Shown piece by piece: positions 9,977 through 19,221 of a stretch of DNA of 64,000 nt. Each line of letters starts with the position of its first letter. Position 1 is the stretch's first letter. Below the pieces are notes generated by a model. It was not told where the DNA came from, searched no databases, and saw only the letters and a program-made list of their open reading frames with translations. This stretch comes from Sphingobacterium corticibacter (GTDB taxonomy: Bacteria > Bacteroidota > Bacteroidia > Sphingobacteriales > Sphingobacteriaceae): contig NZ_QDKG01000001.1 in the NCBI RefSeq assembly GCF_003076635.1, positions 186,001 to 250,000 of the forward strand, given 5' to 3'. A program made the translations under genes and the position numbers.

Positions 9977-11551
9977 ATGAATTTTAAATATATCATATTA
10001 GGACTTGGTGCATCAGCTATGTTGAGCATGAGTTCTTGTAAAGACTTTTTGGATGAAAATCCAAGAACTGACGTGGGTGAAGGCGACTATTATACCACGC
10101 AGGCGCAAGCGCAAGAGAATGTTAATACATTGTATCGCTTAGGTGCGCCTACTTTTTATGGCAATGCCAATGGGGCTTATCAAGGACCTTTTGCTTCCAT
10201 TCCAGTAATGTTGACGGGTTATTTCGAAAATAGTTACGAAGGACAGGAGCAAATCAACCAATATTCCCGGTTGCTGACAAGACAGCAAAATACACGGATT
10301 GTATCCAACAGGATAAACGAGATTTGGCGTACGGCTTTTCAAGCTATTAATATTGCTAATGGTGCAATCAAAAACATTCCTAACATCACGATGCCTGATG
10401 ATGTGAAAGCGAGATTAACAGGAGAAGCGAAATTCTTCCGTGCTTTTAACTACTTTTTCATGGTAAAAATGTTTGGTGGTTTACCTTTATCAACCGACCA
10501 ATATGCGAGCTTGGATCAGGATTTCTTTTTACCACGAAGTGCACCGGCAGAAGTGTATAAAGTAATCGAAGAAGACTTGATTGCTGCGGTAGAATCTTTG
10601 CCTGATGGCATTTTTAATAGTAGTGGCCGTCGTGTCAATAGAAATGTGGCGGCAATAGCTTTGGCTAATGTGTATTTACAACAAAATAAATATGCAGAAG
10701 CCGTGCCTTACATTGATATCGTGCTTCAGTCAGGTCATACGTTAGCAACCAATACCGACCTTGCCGCAAATAGTGCTTACAATAAATTGCGTACGTCGGA
10801 TCTTTTGGACGAAACAATTTATGCGATGGAGTTTGATGCCGTAATTAACCCTGGAGGTTCATGGCCAACGTATGGTTTCACTGCTTCAGCAAACGCTATC
10901 TTCGATAAGTATACCATCTTCGAACGTGTTTATGGTCCTACTAATCGCTTCTTGAACGTATACGAAGATGACGATTTACGGATTAAACCTAATCAGTATT
11001 ACCATTGGAGCTATACCAACCCATTAAATGATAGAACATGGAATGGTGGTACAGTTGCGGGTGTATGGGCATTCGTAGAAGAAGATGCGTTGTTAAATAC
11101 AGGCCGCTCCGTGAAAGATCGTAACATTTACCGCTATGCAGAAGCGCTATTAATCGCGGCAGAAGTAAAAGCAAGAGCAACGGGAGTTGCTACAGCAGCA
11201 GGTCATTTAGCAGAAGTGAGAGCCCGTGCAAGTACAACTGGCGAGACAGTAGCGGAAATCACTGCTCAGTTACAAGGTTTGTCAGTTGATCAATTCGTAC
11301 AAGAAGTATGGAAAGAGCGTTTGCGCGAATTGCCGTTAGAATTCAAAATGTGGGATGACTGTCTTCGTACAGGTATGTTCCCTAATATCTCCGCAACTAA
11401 TAGAGGTCAAGTTACTTTCCAACCGCTAGTCGGAGCAGCGAATGGTTCAGGAGCTACCTTCAAACAGTCGGATTTAGTTTACCCGATTTCGATGGATGAG
11501 CTACAACGTAACCCTAACTTAGAGCAGAACCCAGAGTATCAAACAAATTAA
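9977..11551 (+). CDS. SusD/RagB-family outer-membrane lipoprotein
   Basis: 524 residues. Lipoprotein signal with lipobox SMSSC followed by KDFLDENPRT, the usual SusD/RagB start. Family landmarks include GEAKFFRAFNYFFMVKMFGGLP at about residues 152-173, YRYAEALLIAAEVKAR near 380, and WKERLRELPLEFKMWDDCLRTG near 445. It binds the substrate at the cell surface for the SusC encoded 24 bp upstream. It ends its transcription unit at a strong terminator. Confidence 0.95.
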   Translation: MNFKYIILGLGASAMLSMSSCKDFLDENPRTDVGEGDYYTTQAQAQENVNTLYRLGAPTFYGNANGAYQGPFASIPVMLTGYFENSYEGQEQINQYSRLLTRQQNTRIVSNRINEIWRTAFQAINIANGAIKNIPNITMPDDVKARLTGEAKFFRAFNYFFMVKMFGGLPLSTDQYASLDQDFFLPRSAPAEVYKVIEEDLIAAVESLPDGIFNSSGRRVNRNVAAIALANVYLQQNKYAEAVPYIDIVLQSGHTLATNTDLAANSAYNKLRTSDLLDETIYAMEFDAVINPGGSWPTYGFTASANAIFDKYTIFERVYGPTNRFLNVYEDDDLRIKPNQYYHWSYTNPLNDRTWNGGTVAGVWAFVEEDALLNTGRSVKDRNIYRYAEALLIAAEVKARATGVATAAGHLAEVRARASTTGETVAEITAQLQGLSVDQFVQEVWKERLRELPLEFKMWDDCLRTGMFPNISATNRGQVTFQPLVGAANGSGATFKQSDLVYPISMDELQRNPNLEQNPEYQTN

Positions 11552-11572
11552 TATTCTGATATACTCTTTATC

Positions 11573-11603
11573 AAAGCTACAGCAGAAATGCTGTAGCTTT
11601 TTT
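11573..11603 (+). terminator. Rho-independent terminator after susD
   Basis: Perfect 12-bp stem, aaagctacagca (11573-11584) with tgctgtagcttt (11589-11600), loop gaaa, followed by a T-run. Confidence 0.9.
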
Positions 11604-11656
11604 ATTTTGTGAACATTTTATTGTTTTTATATAAAACATGTTAACTAATAATGGGC

Positions 11657-11664
11657 TACATTTG
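11657..11664 (+). promoter_or_regulatory. Candidate -7 box for the MFS-osmC unit
   Basis: TACATTTG fits the Bacteroidota -7 consensus TAnnTTTG exactly. No TTG lies at the usual distance upstream, so only half the promoter is recognisable. It would give a leader of about 70 nt. Confidence 0.4.
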
Positions 11665-11738
11665 AAGGATTGAAATTTTAAATTTGTTTTACACCATGGT
11701 ATCAATTGTGATGATTATGCTATATAAGATTAAAGAGC

Positions 11739-12917
11739 ATGATGCGCTTTAGAGATAAGAGCCCATATTGGCTAGCGGGCCTGTTAAGTACACTAATTGG
11801 ATTGGGTATTGGAAGGTTTGCCTTTACTGCATTGATTCCGTTACTCATTCAAGATGGTTGGAGTTCCGCTTTTGAAGCAGCTCAATTGGGAGCTGCGGCA
11901 CTGGTGGGCTATTTGGCAGGCCCCATATTCGTCAATATGACGCAAAATAGATTCCGGACAGCGACAATGATCAAGGTAGCGTTAATATTATGTGCGCTTG
12001 GTTATATTTTCGTTGCGTGGCATGATTTGGGTTTTTACTGGATGTATGTGTGGCGGTTCTTAGCTGGCTTTGGGGGCGCTTTGCTGATGGTATTATCTCC
12101 GACATTGATCTTGCCGTATTACAAAAAATCAAAGAATAGAGGTTTGCTTTCTGGTGTCGTTTTTTCCGGTATCGGTATTGGTGTCTGCGTTTCCGGTTTG
12201 TTGATTCCGTATTTGTATGAGCGCATTGGTTTGTCCGAAGTTTTCATCGCTCTTGGTCTGGTGTGCCTGCTTTTCACTTGGTTTACGTGGAGCACCTGGG
12301 ATCGTGTACCTGTTGTGTCAGAAAGCCAGCAGCTGGGCGATCATTCTAGCGTACGATTTGATTACCGCAACAAAAACTTTTTATTGCTCCTAACAGCCTA
12401 TTGCTGCAATGCGGTAGGTTATATACCGCATACGCTGTTTTATGTAGATTTTCTAGTGCGGCAGATGCATAGGAGTTTTGCATTTGGTGCTATGGGGTGG
12501 ACATTTTTTGGTATTGGTGCACTTTTGGGACCCGTTTTATTAGGCAAACTATCCGATCTCATCGGATTAAAAAACGCCATTTTATTAAGTTACTTTGTAT
12601 ATATATTGGCTGTATTTATGCCAGTCTTTATTCAAAGTGATATTGCTTTTTATGCTTCCTCCTTTATTGTTGGGTTTTTCACACCAGGTATGATTACGCT
12701 GATATCTTCTTACGCCTTGCGTATATTTGGCGATTTAAAGTATAAGTTAGCTTGGAGTAACCTGACCTTAGGCTTTTCCTTTTTTCAAGCAATCGGCGGA
12801 TTTTCCATGGCTTTTTTAATAAAGAATGATAATTATTATCCGCTATTTTACATTGGAGGTGCATTCCTTATTGTTTCGTTCATATCGATTTTAGCCATCA
12901 AACATCAAGAATCATGA
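11739..12917 (+). CDS. YbfB/YjiJ-family MFS transporter
   Basis: 392 residues with about 12 predicted membrane helices and almost no large soluble part. The opening (LSTLIGLGIGRFAFTALIPLL) and the mid-protein GIGVCVSGLLIP segment are typical of the YbfB/YjiJ (MFS_4) group of inner-membrane carriers. No substrate is established for most of this group; small-molecule efflux is the usual guess. The stop codon overlaps the start of an OsmC-family gene by 4 bp (ATGA), so the two are translationally coupled and probably act together, perhaps in coping with a toxic or oxidising compound. That link is inference. Confidence 0.85.
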   Translation: MMRFRDKSPYWLAGLLSTLIGLGIGRFAFTALIPLLIQDGWSSAFEAAQLGAAALVGYLAGPIFVNMTQNRFRTATMIKVALILCALGYIFVAWHDLGFYWMYVWRFLAGFGGALLMVLSPTLILPYYKKSKNRGLLSGVVFSGIGIGVCVSGLLIPYLYERIGLSEVFIALGLVCLLFTWFTWSTWDRVPVVSESQQLGDHSSVRFDYRNKNFLLLLTAYCCNAVGYIPHTLFYVDFLVRQMHRSFAFGAMGWTFFGIGALLGPVLLGKLSDLIGLKNAILLSYFVYILAVFMPVFIQSDIAFYASSFIVGFFTPGMITLISSYALRIFGDLKYKLAWSNLTLGFSFFQAIGGFSMAFLIKNDNYYPLFYIGGAFLIVSFISILAIKHQES

Positions 12918-13315
12918 GTGTAATAAAAACTACCTATATAGGGGATTTACAGACCAAAATTGAACACGTGCAATCAGGAAGCTATGTAACCACTGATGCG
13001 GACGCCCGAAAAGTGAAAAACTCGTTTTCTTCTAATGAATTATTTGTCGGTACAGTAGCTGCCTGCATACTTACTGTTATGGAGGCAACAGCGCAACAAT
13101 ATCATTTTTCGATAGGACGAGCTGAAGCTCTGGCCAGTAGAACGATGCGAAATAATCCAAAAACTATTGACAAGATTGAAATCAATATCTATATAGATAA
13201 CAGTGGTTTGTCGCAAGAACAAAAGGATATATTAGCACATGCTGCCTACAATTGTCCGGTTGTGCTGAGCTTACATGATGCTATAGAAAAGATTTTTGTT
13301 TTCCATTACCGCTAG
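12914..13315 (+). CDS. OsmC/Ohr-family protein
   Basis: 133 residues. Two conserved cysteines, Cys51 in GTVAACILTV and Cys114 in YNCPVVLSL, match the peroxidatic and resolving cysteines of OsmC/Ohr thiol peroxidases, which reduce organic hydroperoxides in the cytoplasm. The length is typical of the family. Translation is coupled to the upstream MFS gene through an ATGA overlap. OsmC-like members without proven peroxidase activity are common, so the substrate is not assigned. Confidence 0.85.
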   Translation: MSVIKTTYIGDLQTKIEHVQSGSYVTTDADARKVKNSFSSNELFVGTVAACILTVMEATAQQYHFSIGRAEALASRTMRNNPKTIDKIEINIYIDNSGLSQEQKDILAHAAYNCPVVLSLHDAIEKIFVFHYR

Positions 13316-13329
13316 ATTTGGCTAGCCGT

Positions 13330-13377
13330 AAACAAACACGCCCTGTAAAGATTAATCTTTACAGGGCGTGTTTGTTT
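13330..13377. terminator. Bidirectional terminator between osmC and nrdF
   Basis: A perfect 48-bp palindrome (24 bp per arm, centre between 13353 and 13354), flanked by A's on the left and T's on the right. It lies between two convergent genes, so it can end transcripts from both sides. Confidence 0.9.
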
Positions 13378-13414
13378 TTTGACACTTGCTAGAAGCGCAT
13401 TTATAGCGTATAAT

Positions 13415-14401
13415 TTAAATATCTACCGTAGCATCCATAGCAAAGTCTTCGTGCATCAAATGCACAATTTCCGTCGCTTTCTCGTAGTTGGTTGATTTCT
13501 TCGAAAAGAAATCGTGTTGCGTGGTTTCAGTACTCAACCCGTTCATTACAATCGGGTTTACTTGCTTCACTTCGAAGATCGGCTCAAAGGCCAAATTCAT
13601 AAGTGCCTTGTTTCCATTGTAACGCACATATTCTTTTACCTCTGCAGTTAATCCTACTACGGTATACAATTCTTCTGTATACTTCAATTCATTCTCATAC
13701 AAGTCATTTAGAAGCGTTAAGAAACGTGCTTTGACTTCTTCTTTGTTCGGTAGTCTGTTAAACACTTCTTGTGCCATCAATCCTACGAAAACACCATGAA
13801 TCGATTCGTCTGCGATGATCTTTTTGATAATGTCTGCTGAAGCCACCATTTGCCCTTGGCCACATAACCATAATGGCAAGAAGAAGCCAGAATAGAATAA
13901 GAATGACTCCAACAATACCGAAGCACCTAAGGCCATGAAAAGCTCTTCATCGGTCACTGTTTCTTTGTCGATCGCACGGTAATATTGATCGATTGTCGAA
14001 GCTTTGTATTGCAAAAATTTATTTTCCGACACCCAGCCAAATACATCGTTGATCTCATTGGTAGTTGATACCGTGGTGAAGATCGTAGAGTAGGATTTCG
14101 CGTGGATCGCTTCCATCATACACATGTACGATAGCACTGCTTTATTTTGCAAAGAGTTGATATGATCGATAATCTTTGGCATACCAGTGTGGCTTTGCAA
14201 CGTATCTAACAAAGTCAAGCCGCCCAATGCTTTTTTATAGCACTCTTTCATGTCCCAGCTCAAGCCTTTCCAGCTATCAATATCCTTAGAAGGAATGTAT
14301 TCGGTATCGATCCAAAATTGCTTGATATTCTGTTCCCAGAACATCAATGCATAATCATTATCGGGTGTGTTCCAGTTTACTGCGGTATATTGTTTGCTCA
14401 T
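13415..14401 (-). CDS. nrdF: Ribonucleoside-diphosphate reductase beta subunit, class Ib
   Basis: 328 residues. The dimetal site ligands are visible as Asp66 (TLLDT), Glu97 and His100 (MMEAIH), Glu165 (VLLES), Glu199 and His202 (DESIH). Tyr104 four residues after His100 is the radical tyrosine. It closely resembles Bacillus-type NrdF in length and sequence. The protein houses the Mn or Fe tyrosyl radical cofactor needed by NrdE to make deoxyribonucleotides; NrdI encoded in the same operon supports a manganese cofactor. It is the last gene of nrdHIEF, 92 bp after nrdE. Confidence 0.95.
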   Translation of the reverse strand: MSKQYTAVNWNTPDNDYALMFWEQNIKQFWIDTEYIPSKDIDSWKGLSWDMKECYKKALGGLTLLDTLQSHTGMPKIIDHINSLQNKAVLSYMCMMEAIHAKSYSTIFTTVSTTNEINDVFGWVSENKFLQYKASTIDQYYRAIDKETVTDEELFMALGASVLLESFLFYSGFFLPLWLCGQGQMVASADIIKKIIADESIHGVFVGLMAQEVFNRLPNKEEVKARFLTLLNDLYENELKYTEELYTVVGLTAEVKEYVRYNGNKALMNLAFEPIFEVKQVNPIVMNGLSTETTQHDFFSKKSTNYEKATEIVHLMHEDFAMDATVDI

Positions 14402-14493
14402 GGTTTGCTTTATAACTTAAAGAAACTGAACCGGTATACCAAGGTATTCCGATTCAGTTCCGATTGGGATTGAATTATACTATAATAAAATGT

Positions 14494-16599
14494 TTATGCC
14501 GAACACGAGATACATTCCTCGATGGTCGATTTACGCGTACGGGTGTAATACAATGATTTCAGCCCTAATTTGTGCGCATAAATATAGTACTTCGCTAAGT
14601 CGCGGGTACTGTCTTTCGAATTGGTGTGCAATATAGTAGATACACCTTGATCGATGTGGCGTTGGATGACCGAGATCATTTTCAACACTTTCATCTGATC
14701 CATATCGTATGCCGATTTGAAGTAGAAGTAATTATCATTCGTCAAGTAAGGCATTGGGTAGTATGTCGTACTATCACCATATTCGCGCACCTCGATGATA
14801 TCTACAATTGGCATCACCGATGCGGTTGCATTCATGATGTACGAAGTAGACTGGTTTGGAGCGATCGCTAAGCGGTAAGCGTGGTAGATACCATGTTCTT
14901 TTACCTGTGCTTTGAGATTTTCCCAATCCGCAATAGTAGGGATATGTACACCTTCAAATAACTCTTGGACCTTATCTGTTTTAGGAAGATAATCGCGGTT
15001 TAGGTATTTGTCGAAGTAAGTACCATCTGCATAGGCAGATTTTTCAAAACCTACGAAAGTACGTCCGCGCTCTTTTGCAATCTCCATAGAAGCTTCCAAC
15101 GAGTAGTAATTCATCATCATGAAAAACGTATTGGCAAAATCTAATGCTTCTGTCGATTCATACATGATAAAGCTTTTGGCTAGGAAACCGTGTAGGTTCA
15201 TAGCCCCTAAGCCTACCGAATGCAACTCGCGGTTTGCTTTCGCAATAGTTGGTACCATTTCGATATCTGTCACGTCGGTTACGACGGTAAGCGCACGCAT
15301 CGCCGTTTTTACCGCTTCTTTGATGCGTTTATTATCCATTACGGTAGCCACGTTGAGTGAGCCTAGATTACAAGAAATACCGTAGCGAATGGTGTCTTCC
15401 TTTCCATAGATATTGATATCTGATACTTCAGATACTTGCATAATCTCGGTACAAAGATTCGAGAATTTCACATTTCCGATACCGTTAAGAGCATGCGCTC
15501 TATTCGCATTTTCTTTGTAGAAGATATATGGATATCCCGATTCTTTTTGAGTCTGTGCGATTTTCACCAATAGGTGGCGCGCATTGATTTTCTTCTTTTT
15601 GATATTTGGATTGGTGATCAACTCGTCGTACATGGCATCCATATCCAACTCGTCTAGGTATTTGCCATACTCCTGCATCACGGTGTGTGGGTAGATCAGA
15701 TAGCAAGCTTCATCTTTCTCCGCCAATTCCATGAATTTGTCGGGCACGATGATACCGATAGATAGTGATTTGATACGCACTTTCTCATCGGCATTGATCT
15801 TCTTACAATCCAAAAACTCTTCAATATCCGAGTGGAAAATGTTTAAATATACCGCACCTGCACCTGGGCGTTGCCCCAACTGGTTGGCGTAAGAGAAGGT
15901 ATCTTCCATGATTTTCATGATTGGCAATACACCTCCAGCGCGACCATCTACGCCTTTAATCGCTTCGCCACGGGCGCGGATTTTGGAGATATTAAAAGAT
16001 ACACCACCACCGATAGAAGATAACTTCATCGCCGAATCAATCGCATAGCCAATTCCGTTTAGGTTGTCGCCAACCTCATCTAAGAAACAAGAAACCAACT
16101 CGCCAGATCTTTTCTTTCCAGCGTTCAGGAATGTCGGCGTAGCGGGCTGATATTCTTGGCTAATCATGATTTCTGCGTATTCAAAGGCTTTTTGTACGCC
16201 TTCTTCACGCGCCAAAAACAAAGCAACTGCCATGACGCGGTCTTCGTAGCGCTCTAAGAATTTTTCGCCAGAGTCATCGCGCAACGCGTAGCTTTGAAAA
16301 AACTTGAAAGCTGCCATGAAAGATTGGAAACGAAATTTCTTCGCATATACATAATCGTATACTTGTTGAATCTCTTCGAAGGTAAACCACTGATAGAAAT
16401 CAATGTAATAGTTGTTCTCTATCAGGTAATCTACTTTTTCTTTTAGATTGTAAAAGAACACGGTGTTCTTATTTACATATTCTAGGAAATAAGCTCTTAC
16501 CGCTTCTTTGTCTTTATGTAAGCTAAACTCGTCATCATGTTTGATCATGATTTCGTTGTTAAGCAATATCCAGTTTTTCGCTACGTCGTTTGCTATCAT
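14494..16599 (-). CDS. nrdE: Ribonucleoside-diphosphate reductase alpha subunit, class Ib
   Basis: 701 residues, the catalytic subunit. Active-site residues: Cys171 (GELVSC) and Cys410 (ISCNLGSLN) as the substrate-reducing pair, Asn381-Leu-Cys383-Thr-Glu385 with the thiyl-radical cysteine, and a C-terminal ECISC thiol pair that is reloaded by the NrdH-type redoxin. It lacks the N-terminal ATP-cone, as class Ib enzymes do. The start at 16599 overlaps the end of nrdI by 41 bp. A later ATG (codon 18) exists just inside the nrdI stop, but the residues between them (KNWILLNNEIM) match the start of Bacillus NrdE, so the upstream start is preferred. Confidence 0.95.
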   Translation of the reverse strand: MIANDVAKNWILLNNEIMIKHDDEFSLHKDKEAVRAYFLEYVNKNTVFFYNLKEKVDYLIENNYYIDFYQWFTFEEIQQVYDYVYAKKFRFQSFMAAFKFFQSYALRDDSGEKFLERYEDRVMAVALFLAREEGVQKAFEYAEIMISQEYQPATPTFLNAGKKRSGELVSCFLDEVGDNLNGIGYAIDSAMKLSSIGGGVSFNISKIRARGEAIKGVDGRAGGVLPIMKIMEDTFSYANQLGQRPGAGAVYLNIFHSDIEEFLDCKKINADEKVRIKSLSIGIIVPDKFMELAEKDEACYLIYPHTVMQEYGKYLDELDMDAMYDELITNPNIKKKKINARHLLVKIAQTQKESGYPYIFYKENANRAHALNGIGNVKFSNLCTEIMQVSEVSDINIYGKEDTIRYGISCNLGSLNVATVMDNKRIKEAVKTAMRALTVVTDVTDIEMVPTIAKANRELHSVGLGAMNLHGFLAKSFIMYESTEALDFANTFFMMMNYYSLEASMEIAKERGRTFVGFEKSAYADGTYFDKYLNRDYLPKTDKVQELFEGVHIPTIADWENLKAQVKEHGIYHAYRLAIAPNQSTSYIMNATASVMPIVDIIEVREYGDSTTYYPMPYLTNDNYFYFKSAYDMDQMKVLKMISVIQRHIDQGVSTILHTNSKDSTRDLAKYYIYAHKLGLKSLYYTRTRKSTIEECISCSA

Positions 16600-16966
16600 A
16601 ATATTGATTTTTTATAATGTCAATAAACTCATTAATATCTACCAGAGTCCCCGAAAGTTCGAATTTTAAACCAATAGGGAGGTCGAAGTTTTCTGAGAGT
16701 TTATCTGCTGCAACGGCGAAGTTTCTTCCCCAGTTGCGGTTACCACTTGAACTCACCGAGTGAATCATGTGGTTGTATTTTTCGATGAAGGCTTGTGTCT
16801 TTTCAGGCACTTTGCCAAAGTTAATTGTATAGGTCACTAGATGACCCATCGTCGATGGTATGGTATCCTCTTCGATACGGGTAGCTTGCCACCCAGTTAT
16901 CTGGATCACTTTATGAATAAAGCGATCTACATTTCCTGTTTTTGAATCGTAGTAAATATGAATCAT
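16559..16966 (-). CDS. nrdI: NrdI flavodoxin-like protein
   Basis: 135 residues. FMN-binding landmarks of NrdI: YDSKTGNVDRF near the N-terminus, SSSGNRNWGRNF in the middle, and PIGLKFELSGT near the C-terminus. NrdI supplies the oxidant that assembles the Mn(III)2-tyrosyl radical in NrdF. It overlaps nrdE by 41 bp and follows nrdH by 30 bp, so it is part of the nrdHIEF operon. Confidence 0.92.
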   Translation of the reverse strand: MIHIYYDSKTGNVDRFIHKVIQITGWQATRIEEDTIPSTMGHLVTYTINFGKVPEKTQAFIEKYNHMIHSVSSSGNRNWGRNFAVAADKLSENFDLPIGLKFELSGTLVDINEFIDIIKNQYYDSKRRSEKLDIA

Positions 16967-16996
16967 GGTTCGTATTTAGAGGGTTTACTATACGGT

Positions 16997-17230
16997 TTAC
17001 AACGCGATATGGTCTAATTCCTCTGGTTTGAAACCAATGATTCTGTGTTTGATTTCATCTTCTTCCAACACTAATACCGTAGGTACCGTGCGTACTTTGA
17101 ATTTTACAGCCAGTTCTGGCTCATCAAACGGGTTGATTGTTTCGTAAGATACACCCTTGTTGTCCAAGTAGGAAGATACCTGTGCGCACGGTGCACAGTC
17201 ATTCTTTTCAAATTTAATGATTCTTGCCAT
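16997..17230 (-). CDS. nrdH: NrdH-like glutaredoxin/thioredoxin-fold redoxin
   Basis: 77 residues. Redox motif Cys12-Ala-Pro-Cys15 followed by a TVPT cis-proline loop (about residues 48-51). Small redoxins of this size in front of nrdI-nrdE reduce the C-terminal thiols of NrdE. The motif CAPC differs from the CVQC/CMQC of enterobacterial NrdH and is closer to thioredoxin, so the electron donor (thioredoxin reductase or glutathione) is unclear. First gene of the operon. Confidence 0.8.
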   Translation of the reverse strand: MARIIKFEKNDCAPCAQVSSYLDNKGVSYETINPFDEPELAVKFKVRTVPTVLVLEEDEIKHRIIGFKPEELDHIAL

Positions 17231-17641
17231 GTCTATTTAAAATCTTTTGGGGGTAACTTTAAGCTGACTATAGGGTTCAGCTTATGTTTGCCATAAATAA
17301 ATATTCTATTGAGTCGGAATTGTAATAATTCCTTAGTGTTAAACAAAGATCAACTATTTTTTGATGGGTAAGTTAACTGGACTTTTCCACATGCTCCCGC
17401 CGGATGGCAGTTAAAGCTCGCTTCTCGAATGTGTGGTTTGGTAATATTCTGATTTACAGGATTAAAAGTATGTGGATAACTTTGAAAAGTAGCAAATATT
17501 TTCCTGGCAAATCGGGTTAAATCTACGATAATTTTGACTGAAAAATAGCAAGAAAATGGATGGAATTCTATTGACTTTGTTGAATAAATTTTGTACAGTA
17601 GATTAGGCGAATGACTTCGCGGCTTTACTTTCCAAAAAGAC
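17231..17641 (-). other. Long intergenic leader region upstream of nrdHIEF
   Basis: About 410 bp without a convincing gene. On the minus strand it can form a stem from the inverted repeat ttaactg (17373-17379) / cagttaa (17408-17414), enclosing a GC-rich 28-nt segment (17380-17407) unlike the AT-rich flanks. No exact TAnnTTTG box and no NrdR-box pair were found. An open frame on the minus strand (17350-17643) starts inside the terminator and has no recognisable protein features. The region probably holds the nrd promoter and possibly a structured leader. Confidence 0.35.
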
Positions 17642-17674
17642 AAATTCCTCCGGTTTTATTTGCCGGAGGAATTT
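17642..17674 (-). terminator. Terminator of the downstream susCD pair
   Basis: 12-bp stem, 17642-17653 with 17663-17674 (aaattcctccgg / ccggaggaattt), 37 bp past the SusD stop in the transcribed direction. A U-rich stretch follows on the minus strand (tgtcttttt). Confidence 0.8.
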
Positions 17675-17710
17675 TCGTAGTTAAAGAATTCAGTTTCAGA
17701 ATTCTGCTGC

Positions 17711-19210
17711 TTAGTAGCCTGGGTTTTGCGTGAGATTGGTATTGCCTAATTGATTCAGAGGAATCGGAAATAACAGCGCTCGAGGATCAGATGCTGCTTT
17801 CTCTTGCCAAGCATCGAGATATTTGCCAAAGCGGATCAGGTCCGTACGACGATGCGATTCCCAGAAGAATTCGCGCCCAAGCTCATCCAACATATCGTCT
17901 ATCGTCAATGTGGTCAACGCTGTGGCGTTTCGCTGGGCCCGAACTTCGTTCACTAAAGGCAGCGCCAAGGCGGCTTGATTCATGCGAAGCAAGGCTTCGG
18001 CCTTCATCAATAGCACATCGGCATAACGGAGGAAAACCCAGTCATTCTCGGCATGTCCTGCGCCAATGTTGGCATAATCCGGGACATATTTGACAACGCG
18101 TATGCCGGTTACTTCCAGGTTATTTCCCCGCTCAATGATGCTTACCTCGGGTGTGAAGCTTAGCGGATTGCCGCGACGATCTTCCCGCGCTTCTCCTTGA
18201 GCATTGACCTGTGGACCAATCAAGAATCCCATATTCATACCAGAGATATTAGTTACACCTGCGTAGGCAGAGCTTCTGCGTTGATCGCCTGCTTCAAACT
18301 TATCGTAAAAATCCGACAATGTGGCAAAGCCATTCCAACCACTCGGATTCATATTATAATGTAAGGTGGTTCGCAGGAGAGAATAGATGTCTCCAGAATT
18401 ACTACCGCCAATATTCGCGCCGACAAAGATATTTTCGGGCGACTCGTTATTGTTGAGTGCAAAATTGTCGAAATAATTACTAGCCAATGCATAGCGGCCA
18501 ATAATTTGGTCGGCCAGTGTTACTACCATTTGCATATCAGCATTGTCGAATGTTGGCGTTTCTCTATTCAAGAATGCACCTCTATTCAGATATACCTTCA
18601 TGAGCATCATGCGTGCGGCATCTTGATTGGCTACCTGTGGATTTCCTGTGGGCAAATCGGGCATAATCTCGTTTAATTCGGAGATCAAATATTCCATTTG
18701 CTCTTCAGCGCCGCGAACGCGTGGCATACCCAAAATATCTTCGCCCGGTTCGCGGTACGGAACCTGCCCCCAGCCATCTAAAATAGAAAACTGTGCAAAT
18801 GCGCGAATAAAGCGTGCCTCAGCCGCTTGCCTTGGTGTAGGATTATAGCGCAACAAATCTGTTCCGGCATAACTCACAGCATTTAAGTTGCGAAATACAT
18901 CATGAATGCGGACGTGATCTGCCTGCCATTGATGCAAAAATAGAGCTCGCCAAGCGCCATTATCGTCCCAGTCGCCACCGCGTGTTGGTGGAATGGTTTC
19001 GTCTGATGTGGTTTGTTGTAATGCCCACCAGCCACCATTTCCTTGATAGGGTGAACGCATGGAAATGTAAGCTCCTTGCAGTAAGGCTGCGGCATTCACA
19101 GCTCCTGGCTCGGTATCCGAAATTTGTCCGTTGAGTTGTTCATCTAGCTTCGTACATCCGCCAAAGGCGATGCAGCCCGCTAATATCATACTATATATGT
19201 TTTTTTTCAT
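17711..19210 (-). CDS. SusD/RagB-family lipoprotein, copy A of a tandem pair
   Basis: 499 residues from the ATG at 19210; an upstream TTG (19219) also keeps the frame open but would lengthen the signal peptide without need. Lipobox FGGC, then TKLDEQLNG. Family landmarks: RFIRAFAQFSILDGWGQVPYR near 140, WVFLRYADVLLMKAEALLRMN near 385, and LGREFFWESHRRTDLIRFGKY near 435. It partners the SusC encoded 11 bp upstream. Aligned without gaps except at the very end with the SusD at 22613-24115; obvious differences include residues 59-62 (GGWW here, YNWS there). Confidence 0.95.
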   Translation of the reverse strand: MKKNIYSMILAGCIAFGGCTKLDEQLNGQISDTEPGAVNAAALLQGAYISMRSPYQGNGGWWALQQTTSDETIPPTRGGDWDDNGAWRALFLHQWQADHVRIHDVFRNLNAVSYAGTDLLRYNPTPRQAAEARFIRAFAQFSILDGWGQVPYREPGEDILGMPRVRGAEEQMEYLISELNEIMPDLPTGNPQVANQDAARMMLMKVYLNRGAFLNRETPTFDNADMQMVVTLADQIIGRYALASNYFDNFALNNNESPENIFVGANIGGSNSGDIYSLLRTTLHYNMNPSGWNGFATLSDFYDKFEAGDQRRSSAYAGVTNISGMNMGFLIGPQVNAQGEAREDRRGNPLSFTPEVSIIERGNNLEVTGIRVVKYVPDYANIGAGHAENDWVFLRYADVLLMKAEALLRMNQAALALPLVNEVRAQRNATALTTLTIDDMLDELGREFFWESHRRTDLIRFGKYLDAWQEKAASDPRALLFPIPLNQLGNTNLTQNPGY

Positions 19211-19221
19211 GTTTTCCAAGA

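Noticed and set aside
17350..17643. 97-codon open frame on the minus strand upstream of nrdH
   Set aside because: It starts inside a terminator, has no recognisable domain or signal, and covers the putative RNA structure; treated as chance.
19211..19219. Upstream TTG start for SusD copy A
   Set aside because: The ATG at 19210 gives a normal lipoprotein signal like that of copy B; the TTG adds three residues without support.
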